Positions 13,468-19,463 of a DNA stretch of 19,463 nt are shown here, in pieces; the first letter of the stretch is position 1; every line of letters starts with the position of its first letter. Under the pieces are notes generated by a model, which had not been told where the DNA came from, made no database searches, and worked only from the letters and a program-made list of their open reading frames with translations. The DNA is from Firmicutes bacterium UBA3932 (GTDB lineage: Bacteria; Bacillota; Clostridia; Peptostreptococcales; Anaerovoracaceae). Position numbers and translations under genes: made by a program. Where the stretch lies: NCBI GenBank assembly GCA_002385825.1, contig DGEG01000110.1, forward strand, positions 1 to 19,463. Direction: 5' to 3'.

Positions 13468-16050
13468 ATGAACATGGAAAGAATGACAGAAAAAGCCCGG
13501 GGAGCCATCATCGATTCCCAAAAGATCGGTGTTGAGGAGGGCCATCAGCAGATAGACGGTGAGCATCTTCATATGGCTTTGTTACTGCAGCAGGACGGTT
13601 TGATTCCCAAACTGCTCGATTATATGTCGGTAAATAAAGGTGCGCTTATAGGTGACTTACAGGTTGAATTGAGCAAGCTGCCTAAGGTTCAGGGCGGAGG
13701 AGACACCATGTATGCCACGCGCAGGCTGAATAATATACTGGTGCAGGCAGAAAAGATTGCTAATGATTTCAAAGACGAATATATAAGCGTAGAGCACCTC
13801 TATCTGGCTTTATTGGAAGAAAAGAATACTCCTTCCGCAAGACTCTTTCAGAAATACAATATTACCAGAGAGGGATTCCTGCAAGCCCTGACGAAGGTGA
13901 GGGGCAACCAGAGGGTCACGAGTCCGAATCCGGAAGAAAATTACGAAGCTCTTGAAAAATACGGAAGGGATTTGGTAGATCTTGCGCGGCAGGGAAAACT
14001 TGATCCTGTCATCGGAAGGGATAGCGAAATTCGACACACGATCCAGATCCTTTCAAGGAGAACGAAAAACAACCCTGTTCTGATAGGTGAGCCGGGAGTA
14101 GGAAAGACGGCTGTTGTGGAAGGCCTGGCCCAGAGGATTCTCAACGGGGATGTGCCGGAAGGGCTGAAGGATAAGACTATATACGCTTTGGATATGGGGG
14201 CTCTCATAGCCGGCGCCAAGTACCGGGGAGAATTTGAAGAGAGGCTGAAAGCCGTTTTAAACGAGATCCAAAAATCAGAAGGCAGGATCATACTGTTTAT
14301 CGATGAGATACACAACATAGTCGGGGCGGGCAAGGCGGAAGGGGCCATGGATGCAGGAAACCTCTTAAAACCTATGCTTGCCCGGGGTGAGCTGCATTGC
14401 ATCGGTGCCACAACCCTCGACGAATATAGAAAATATATCGAAAAGGATGCTGCTCTGGAGCGGCGTTTCCAGAAGATATTAGTAGATCAGCCCAGCGTAG
14501 AGGATACCATATCCATTCTCCGAGGTTTGAAGGAGAGGTTTGAAATCCATCACGGCGTGCGTATTACCGATAACGCGCTCATAGCCTGCGCCACCCTTTC
14601 GGACCGCTACATCAGCGATCGTTTCCTTCCGGACAAGGCCATAGATCTGATGGACGAAGCTGCGTCCATGATACGTACAGAGATCGACAGCATGCCGGCG
14701 GAGTTGGATGAATGCTCCAGGAAGATCATGCAGCTTGAGATAGAAAAACAAGCTTTAAGCAAGGAATCCGACGAGGCATCGAAAGAAAGGTTGAAAAACA
14801 TCGAGCGAGAGCTTGCCGACCTGAGGGAAGAGTACGATGCAATGAGTGCGCAGTGGGAGAGCGAAAAACAAGCCATAACACAGCAAAAAGCCACTAAACA
14901 GAGAATCGAAGAGGTTCGCCACGAAATTGAAGAAGCAGAGCGGCGTTATGACCTGGAAAAGCTTGCAGAACTGAAGTACGGTGTTCTCTCCGCTCTTGAG
15001 AAACAGCTGCAGGAAGAGACAGCTAAAATAGATCAAGTGAAGGAAAACAGACTCCTGAAAGAAGAGGTAACGGAAGAGGAAATCGCCGTAGTGGTGTCAA
15101 AATGGACGGGCATTCCCGTGAGCAAGCTCGTAGAGTCGGAAAAGGAAAAGCTTCTCCGGTTGCCGGAAGTGCTGCATAAGCGTGTGATTGGTCAGGATGA
15201 AGCAGTCAACGCGGTGTCTGAGGCGGTGATTCGCGCTAGGGCGGGGCTGAAGGACATCAATCGCCCCATCGGATCATTTATTTTCCTCGGACCGACGGGA
15301 GTAGGCAAGACTGAACTGGCGAAAGCCCTTTCCGAAGCCCTGTTTGACTCGGAAAAGAACATGATCCGTATCGATATGTCCGAATATATGGAGAAACATT
15401 CCGTGTCCAGGCTGGTGGGGGCGCCTCCGGGCTATGTGGGCTATGATGAAGGAGGCCAGCTGACAGAGGCGGTAAGGAGGAAGCCTTATTCCGTCATATT
15501 GTTTGACGAGATCGAAAAGGCACATCCGGATGTATTCAATATCCTGCTTCAGCTGTTGGATGACGGCAGACTGACGGACAATCAGGGCAGGACGGTGGAT
15601 TTCAAGAACTGCATCGTCATCATGACCTCCAATATCGGGAGCGCATATCTTATGGAGAACATCCAACCGGACGGCACGATTCCCTACGAGGTTAAAGAAC
15701 AGGTAGAAGAAGAGATGAAACGTTACTTCCGACCGGAGTTTATCAACAGGATCGACGATATAGTTCTCTTCTCTCCGCTAACGGAAGATCAGATCATCAA
15801 GATCATCGATCTTTCCATGGAAGATATCCAAAAGAGGCTGGAGGATCGAAGGATTCAAGTCACCCTGACAGATGCGACGAAGAGATATATCGCAAAAGAA
15901 GCCTATTCGCCTACTTTCGGTGCAAGGCCTGTCAAGCGATACCTGCAAAAACATATTGAAACGGAAATCGCAACGAAGATCATCCGGGGTGAGGTGAAAG
16001 ACGGAGAAACCATCACTATCGACATTAAAGACGATAGAATGGTACTTTAA
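13468..16050 (+). CDS. clpB: ClpB ATP-dependent disaggregase
   Basis: From the ATG at 13468 the product is 860 residues, the usual ClpB length. It is a hexameric AAA+ unfoldase that rescues aggregated proteins with DnaK-DnaJ-GrpE. In order there are the N-terminal Clp repeat domain (about 1-145), the first AAA+ module with Walker A GEPGVGKT at 207-214, a long coiled-coil middle domain (about 400-525) that separates it from ClpA and ClpC, and the second AAA+ module with Walker A GPTGVGKT at 608-615. A Walker B/sensor segment and the D2-small domain complete the C-terminus. The open frame extends 35 codons upstream to a GTG inside CIRCE, but GGGGGTGG at 13452-13459 and homology fix the start at 13468. 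No ClpP-binding loop (IGF/IGL) was noticed. A CIRCE site lies upstream; no CtsR heptads were seen. Confidence 0.97.
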   Translation: MNMERMTEKARGAIIDSQKIGVEEGHQQIDGEHLHMALLLQQDGLIPKLLDYMSVNKGALIGDLQVELSKLPKVQGGGDTMYATRRLNNILVQAEKIANDFKDEYISVEHLYLALLEEKNTPSARLFQKYNITREGFLQALTKVRGNQRVTSPNPEENYEALEKYGRDLVDLARQGKLDPVIGRDSEIRHTIQILSRRTKNNPVLIGEPGVGKTAVVEGLAQRILNGDVPEGLKDKTIYALDMGALIAGAKYRGEFEERLKAVLNEIQKSEGRIILFIDEIHNIVGAGKAEGAMDAGNLLKPMLARGELHCIGATTLDEYRKYIEKDAALERRFQKILVDQPSVEDTISILRGLKERFEIHHGVRITDNALIACATLSDRYISDRFLPDKAIDLMDEAASMIRTEIDSMPAELDECSRKIMQLEIEKQALSKESDEASKERLKNIERELADLREEYDAMSAQWESEKQAITQQKATKQRIEEVRHEIEEAERRYDLEKLAELKYGVLSALEKQLQEETAKIDQVKENRLLKEEVTEEEIAVVVSKWTGIPVSKLVESEKEKLLRLPEVLHKRVIGQDEAVNAVSEAVIRARAGLKDINRPIGSFIFLGPTGVGKTELAKALSEALFDSEKNMIRIDMSEYMEKHSVSRLVGAPPGYVGYDEGGQLTEAVRRKPYSVILFDEIEKAHPDVFNILLQLLDDGRLTDNQGRTVDFKNCIVIMTSNIGSAYLMENIQPDGTIPYEVKEQVEEEMKRYFRPEFINRIDDIVLFSPLTEDQIIKIIDLSMEDIQKRLEDRRIQVTLTDATKRYIAKEAYSPTFGARPVKRYLQKHIETEIATKIIRGEVKDGETITIDIKDDRMVL

Positions 16051-16076
16051 CTCAAAAAAGATTTTATGAAACCAAA

Positions 16077-16104
16077 GGGGACATTTCTTGGCTGAAATGT
16101 CCCC
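16077..16104. terminator. Terminator between clpB and aroB
   Basis: An 11-bp perfect stem, GGGGACATTTC (16077-16087) with GAAATGTCCCC (16094-16104), closes a 6-base loop TTGGCT. The minus-strand 3' flank TTTGGTTTC is U-rich, which favours termination of aroB. The plus-strand flank AATTATTACTCC is weaker but may still stop clpB transcription. Confidence 0.75.
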
Positions 16105-16131
16105 AATTATTACTCCTAAGTGTTATTATAA

Positions 16132-17208
16132 TCAGTTTTTTGGATCTATGAAATCCGCATACTCGGATTTATTGATCTGATAGAGGAATCCTTTTCCGAT
16201 TTTTTCGAGAAGTACTAGATTCAGAGTATTGCCTCGCCGTTTCTTATCGTGTTTCACCGACTCAGATATTTCGCGGATATTGGCATCTTCGGGAAGCTGG
16301 TAGGGGAGATTGTATGCCTCCAGCAGCTTCTTCAGCAGATTAGCCGTATTGGGCGCCGTGAGCCCGGCCCTTTCTCCTGCTAACGCAGTCATATACATGC
16401 CGATGGCTACCGCTTCACCGTGGGAATAGGTTTTCTCGGGATAATAATCCTCTATGCAGTGCCCGAAGGTGTGTCCGAAATTGAGCAGCATGGCGATGCC
16501 GTAATCGCGACTGTCCAGCTCGATGATCTGTTTCTTAATGAGGCAGCAGCGGTAAATGATGGTCTCGATGCCGGAACCGTCGTTCTTCGTTGCTTTGTCC
16601 ATCAGGTCGGAAAACAGGTCCAGATCGAAAACACAGCCGTATTTGATGACTTCAGCCATGCCGTCTTCAAAGACTTCATCGGGTAAAGTTCTTACGAAAG
16701 CGGGGTCGATGAACACTTCTTTGGGTTGGTAGAATGTACCGGCCAGGTTTTTGCCTTCCGGTAGATTCGCTCCGTTTTTTCCGCCGATGCTGGAATCCAC
16801 CATGGCCATAAGGGTTGTGGGAACCATGACCAGATCCACACCCCGCAGGAAAGTAGCTGCTGTAAAACCGGCTATATCTCCAATAACGCCGCCGCCCAGG
16901 GCCAGGATCAGATCCTCACGGGTCAGTTGGAATTCCAGAAGTTTGGTGTATAGGTGGGGCAAAACACTGAAGGACTTGCTGTCCTCTCCCGGAGGGAGGG
17001 ATATAAGAGTCCAATTTATACCGGCTTTATCCATTTGCGCCCGGAGTTCCTCTCCGTAGATATCCAACACAGTGTCATCGGTAATTACAGCAACTTTCTT
17101 TTCGGGATACTGATTTGCCAGGGTAGAGCCCATGTGTTTAAAGAATCCCATTTCTGTCGTAACCGTATATTTCTGTGTGGCTGTATTAATTGTAAGCGTT
17201 TGACGCAT
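16132..17208 (-). CDS. aroB: 3-Dehydroquinate synthase AroB
   Basis: From the ATG at 17208 the product is 358 residues. It is an NAD- and zinc-dependent enzyme that converts DAHP to 3-dehydroquinate, step two of the shikimate pathway. The nucleotide-binding glycine-rich stretch GGGVIGDIAGF lies at about 105-115, and the substrate/metal region around MVDSSIGGKNGANLP and the zinc histidines in NFGHTFGH and HGEAVAIGM are intact. The frame extends three codons upstream to a GTG at 17217, but that GTG lies inside the Shine-Dalgarno sequence GAGGTGAT, so the ATG four bases after it is the likely start. A sigma-A promoter at 17241-17269 drives it. No other aro gene is adjacent. It converges on clpB across a hairpin terminator. 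Confidence 0.96.
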   Translation of the reverse strand: MRQTLTINTATQKYTVTTEMGFFKHMGSTLANQYPEKKVAVITDDTVLDIYGEELRAQMDKAGINWTLISLPPGEDSKSFSVLPHLYTKLLEFQLTREDLILALGGGVIGDIAGFTAATFLRGVDLVMVPTTLMAMVDSSIGGKNGANLPEGKNLAGTFYQPKEVFIDPAFVRTLPDEVFEDGMAEVIKYGCVFDLDLFSDLMDKATKNDGSGIETIIYRCCLIKKQIIELDSRDYGIAMLLNFGHTFGHCIEDYYPEKTYSHGEAVAIGMYMTALAGERAGLTAPNTANLLKKLLEAYNLPYQLPEDANIREISESVKHDKKRRGNTLNLVLLEKIGKGFLYQINKSEYADFIDPKN

Positions 17209-17240
17209 TTTTATCACCTCATGGAATAGGATATACGATT

Positions 17241-17269
17241 AGTATATACGATAGAATTATCAAAATCAA
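17241..17269 (-). promoter_or_regulatory. Sigma-A promoter of aroB
   Basis: On the minus strand TTGATT (17269-17264) is followed after exactly 17 bases by TATACT (17246-17241). Both hexamers are close to consensus. The 9-mer ATATACGAT occurs directly twice here (17231-17239 and 17244-17252), once overlapping the -10, and might be an operator or chance. Confidence 0.65.
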
Positions 17270-17357
17270 AGCCTTTGGACATCTTAATACAAATTTGCCC
17301 TGCAAATAATTTGATTCCGTCCACAGGAATTGAACGTATATAAAATAGCAAAGTGAT

Positions 17358-17386
17358 TTGCATTTCCAAATATGAACATATATAAT
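17358..17386 (+). promoter_or_regulatory. Sigma-A promoter of the DUF975 gene
   Basis: TTGCAT (17358-17363) and a perfect TATAAT (17381-17386) are 17 bases apart. Transcription would begin near 17393, giving a short leader with AAGGAGG at 17411-17417. Confidence 0.65.
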
Positions 17387-17421
17387 GTTTCCAGCACAGC
17401 ACAGCTGTAAAAGGAGGCTAT

Positions 17422-18135
17422 ATGGGAGATAATATCATCGTAACAGTATCGTGCAGCAACATGCGCAGTTGGGGCAGGCAAGCCCTTTCGGGCAGATGGG
17501 GGACGGCAGCGTTGGGAACCCTCCTGCTTATGGCTCTGTCTTCAGTGCCCATACTGATCTTTCACTTTTTCTTTGAGAGTTTGGATTACATTTCAAACTT
17601 ATATTCCATGTTGGTTTCCGGCCCTCTTACCTTGGGGTATGTCACGTTTATTCTCGCAATATTTCGTAGAAAAGACACTTCTCCTATAGAGGTTTTTTAC
17701 GGCTTTGAACGTTTCGGAAAAGCTTTTGGTCTCATGTTCGTAATAAACGTTTTCATTCTGCTTTGGTCACTGCTCTTCATAATACCCGGAATCATTGCAT
17801 CTTTTCGTTATGCTCTCGCTTTTTATATCCTGGCCGACCATCCGGAGATAGGAATATTTGAAGCCATAAGAGAAAGCAAGAGATTGATGTACGGGAACAA
17901 ATGGAAGTTGTTTTGTCTTGAACTCTCTTTTATAGGTTGGTTTATTCTTGGGTTGTTGACAGCAGGCATCGGTATGCTGTGGGTTATGCCTTATATAACT
18001 ACGGCTACGGCGGGCTTTTATGAGGTTGCCAACGGAAATCTGAGGCCTTATTACCCGAGGCTGTCTACTGAGGAAGATGATTCCCAATCTGCCTCCGCCA
18101 ATAATGATGATGATTTTTCCGGACAGGATAAGTAA
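17422..18135 (+). CDS. DUF975-family integral membrane protein
   Basis: This 237-residue membrane protein has hydrophobic segments at about 29-51, 65-82, 101-130 and 165-195, followed by a hydrophilic, acidic C-terminal tail (about 213-237). The IIPGIIASFRYALAFYILADHP stretch (about 120-141) with EAIRESKRLMYGNKWKLF after it is the characteristic core of DUF975, a family common in Firmicutes and of unknown function. The ATG at 17422 has AAGGAGG 5 bases upstream. A near-consensus sigma-A promoter precedes it. The P-loop ATPase gene follows after 54 bases on the same strand, so partial co-transcription is likely. I assign no function. Confidence 0.85.
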   Translation: MGDNIIVTVSCSNMRSWGRQALSGRWGTAALGTLLLMALSSVPILIFHFFFESLDYISNLYSMLVSGPLTLGYVTFILAIFRRKDTSPIEVFYGFERFGKAFGLMFVINVFILLWSLLFIIPGIIASFRYALAFYILADHPEIGIFEAIRESKRLMYGNKWKLFCLELSFIGWFILGLLTAGIGMLWVMPYITTATAGFYEVANGNLRPYYPRLSTEEDDSQSASANNDDDFSGQDK

Positions 18136-18140
18136 CGATT

Positions 18141-18182
18141 TCTCCTCCTCTTACATATAATGAAAAGTCTTTAAGGAGGAGA
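18141..18182 (+). promoter_or_regulatory. Inverted repeat burying the ATPase gene's ribosome site, with a TATAAT box in its loop
   Basis: TCTCCTCCT (18141-18149) is perfectly complementary to AGGAGGAGA (18174-18182), which is the Shine-Dalgarno region of the downstream ATPase gene. The 24-base loop contains CATATAAT (18154-18161), including a perfect sigma-A -10. A transcript that reads through from the DUF975 gene could hide the ribosome site, while one started from a promoter in the loop would lack the blocking arm. The -35 for such a promoter (TAACGA, 18133-18138) is poor. Confidence 0.45.
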
Positions 18183-18189
18183 TGAGCCC

Positions 18190-19299
18190 ATGAACGGGAA
18201 AGCAAGGCATTATTTCCCGGGGAACAACACCCCGGTTGGTTTTTTTTTCTACTATCACTATATTCTCGACCAAAAAGAAGCCCGACAGATCTGGTGCATA
18301 AAGGGCGGTCCGGGAACGGGGAAATCGAGTTTTATGAGAAAAATCGGGGAAACCATGCTGGCGGAGGGACATGATGTGGATTTCCTGCACTGTTCCTCTG
18401 ACAGCAATTCTCTTGACGGGATATTGTTGAGGGATTTGAAGATTTCCCTTATAGACGGCACCGCTCCCCACGTAATCGACCCCGTGAATCCGGGAGCCGT
18501 GGATAAAATTATCAATCTGGGGGATTACTGGGACGAAGAGGGCATCCGGAAAAATCGGGAAGGGATTATAAAGGCCAATGAGACCATTGGTGGGATTTTC
18601 GCCAAAGTATATAATTACCTGCGGGCAGCCGAAAGCATGTATGACAACATGGCGCTGATCAACGGCAAGGCTTTGAGCCGGGCAGAGATCTACGGCATCG
18701 GAACGGATATTATTGAGAATGAAATGGGAAGCAGGACGGACGGTTCGCATACGGGGAAAATCAAGAAGTTCTTTGCAAGTGCCGTTACGCCCGAAGGGTT
18801 GATCAGTTTTCTGCCGGAACTGCTTGATGGTTATAACAAGGTATATGTATTAAAATCGAAAATCGGCGAAGGGGTAGAAGCGGTTACGGCTATGATAATG
18901 GAAGCAGCCCTGAGCAGAGGTTTGGATGTAGAAGCTTTTTATTGCCCGTTGAAGCCGGGAAAAAAGCTGGAGCATCTGCTGATTCCTCAACTGTCGTTAG
19001 CCGTTGTCACATCCAATCCCTATCATGGACCCGGTCCGGGCAGAGACATGCAGGAGAGGGTAGAGTTGGACCTGAGCATAAAGAGCGGAGCAATGGATTC
19101 GTCGATTGAAAGTGAAATTGCCGCAGACAGCAATGGCCGCATGGAAGAGCTGCTTAAAAAAGCGGTCTTTTACTTAAGCAAAGCCAAAGCGGAACACGAC
19201 CGGCTGGAATCCTATTACATTCCCCATATGGATTTTGCGGCGATTGAAGGTCTCAGAAAAGATATCGAAAATCAGATTCGGCAGGTCCGGCAAGGGTAA
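18190..19299 (+). CDS. Two-lobed P-loop ATPase, PRK06851-like, second lobe degenerate
   Basis: The 369-residue soluble protein resembles the Firmicutes family annotated only as PRK06851. An intact Walker A, GGPGTGKS, is at 39-46, followed by DVDFLHCSSDSNSLDGILL (62-80) and LIDGTAPHVID (87-97). The second half repeats this layout: TPEG at 200-203 matches TPVG at 14-17, and YVLKSKIGEGVEAV at 219-232 aligns with WCIKGGPGTGKSSF at 35-48 without gaps, then DVEAFYCP at 246-253 with DVDFLHCS at 62-69. In the second copy the Walker A lysine and serine are replaced by V229 and E230, so it should not bind nucleotide in the usual way. The ATG at 18190 has AAGGAGGA 9 bases upstream. The terminator overlaps its stop codon. 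The biological role is unknown. Confidence 0.8.
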   Translation: MNGKARHYFPGNNTPVGFFFYYHYILDQKEARQIWCIKGGPGTGKSSFMRKIGETMLAEGHDVDFLHCSSDSNSLDGILLRDLKISLIDGTAPHVIDPVNPGAVDKIINLGDYWDEEGIRKNREGIIKANETIGGIFAKVYNYLRAAESMYDNMALINGKALSRAEIYGIGTDIIENEMGSRTDGSHTGKIKKFFASAVTPEGLISFLPELLDGYNKVYVLKSKIGEGVEAVTAMIMEAALSRGLDVEAFYCPLKPGKKLEHLLIPQLSLAVVTSNPYHGPGPGRDMQERVELDLSIKSGAMDSSIESEIAADSNGRMEELLKKAVFYLSKAKAEHDRLESYYIPHMDFAAIEGLRKDIENQIRQVRQG

Positions 19300-19314
19300 C
19301 CGGACCTGCTTTTT
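19281..19314 (+). terminator. Rho-independent terminator overlapping the end of the ATPase gene
   Basis: GCAGGTCCGG (19281-19290) pairs perfectly with CCGGACCTGC (19300-19309) over 10 bp, followed by TTTTT (19310-19314). The stop codon TAA (19297-19299) sits at the end of the 9-base loop, so the 5' arm encodes the last residues of the protein. Confidence 0.92.
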
Positions 19315-19326
19315 ATCTTTGTGCGG

Positions 19327-19355
19327 TTGAAACAATTTTAGGACGGGTGTAAACT
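19327..19355 (+). promoter_or_regulatory. Putative sigma-A promoter of the right-edge gene
   Basis: TTGAAA (19327-19332) and TAAACT (19350-19355) are separated by 17 bases, just after the terminator. The leader would be about 55 bases and contains AAGGAG at 19402-19407. Confidence 0.5.
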
Positions 19356-19415
19356 TAGATTAATACAACAATCAAGTTATAGAGAGATATAAATATAAAA
19401 CAAGGAGAAAGAGAG

Positions 19416-19463
19416 ATGGTTTTTAAAGTTGACTATGTGAGAGAACAATTCCCCTGTCTTTCC
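19416..19463 (+). CDS. N-terminus of a probable class-V aminotransferase (cysteine-desulfurase-like), cut by the window edge
   Basis: An ATG at 19416 with AAGGAG 8 bases upstream opens a frame of 16 codons that runs off the window: MVFKVDYVREQFPCLS. The pattern of a hydrophobic start, then V-R-x-Q-F-P-x-L, is how SufS-type and VC1184-type cysteine-desulfurase-like proteins begin, just before their YLDNAA or YLDGPGG element. That diagnostic element and the PLP lysine are beyond the edge, so the call rests on the first 16 residues only. Confidence 0.4.
   Translation, partial: MVFKVDYVREQFPCLS

Noticed and set aside
17209..17217. GTG start for aroB three codons upstream
   Set aside because: The GTG is part of the Shine-Dalgarno sequence GAGGTGAT that serves the ATG at 17208.
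17231..17252. Direct repeat ATATACGAT as the start of a repeat array or CRISPR
   Set aside because: Only two copies of 9 bases at a 13-base period; too few and too short to be more than a possible operator or chance.
1..19463. Mobile elements, prophage genes, tRNA or rRNA genes, or a defence island
   Set aside because: No transposase, integrase, structured RNA gene, long repeat or composition break was visible; gene order and content look like stable chromosome.

Overview
The window reads as a chromosomal stretch of an endospore-forming, low-to-middle GC Firmicute, most likely in the class Clostridia. The evidence is a full-length spoIVA, purine-rich Shine-Dalgarno sites, frequent TTG starts (miaB, spoIVA, cls and the M50 protease), a textbook CIRCE operator, and DUF975 and YdcZ membrane proteins. 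No transposase, phage gene, tRNA, rRNA or CRISPR array was seen, and no gene-free stretch exceeds 300 bases.

Layout. At the left edge lie the last 47 codons of an unrecognised gene and then miaB (tRNA methylthiolation), which converges on purB (adenylosuccinate lyase). purB diverges from spoIVA, the spore-coat basement ATPase, which carries a plausible sigma-E promoter and a strong terminator. Next comes a two-gene unit for exported proteins: a PstS-like solute-binding lipoprotein and a 561-residue protein with tandem DUF4163/DUF3298 (RsiV/PdaC-like) modules. Its leader holds repeats and an ECF-sigma-like promoter motif. This unit overlaps by 4 bases the end of the opposing trxA-cls-ydcZ operon (thioredoxin, cardiolipin synthase, small DMT-type transporter).

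glyA (serine hydroxymethyltransferase) diverges from trxA and converges on a four-LysM protein, with one strong hairpin terminator between them. An M50 zinc metalloprotease gene diverges from the LysM gene. clpB follows, controlled by a perfect CIRCE operator (HrcA), and converges on aroB (3-dehydroquinate synthase) across another hairpin. The right end holds a DUF975 membrane protein, a two-lobed P-loop ATPase of the PRK06851 type with a degenerate second lobe, and the first 16 codons of what looks like a class-V aminotransferase (cysteine-desulfurase-like) gene.

Most genes are housekeeping, sporulation or stress genes. The less ordinary parts are the PstS-like/DUF3298 lipoprotein pair with its repeat-rich leader, the duplicated ATPase with a decayed Walker A in its second half, and two places (ydcZ and the ATPase gene) where the Shine-Dalgarno sequence is one arm of a perfect inverted repeat. 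Start sites for clpB, aroB and the LysM gene were chosen by Shine-Dalgarno position rather than by longest frame.
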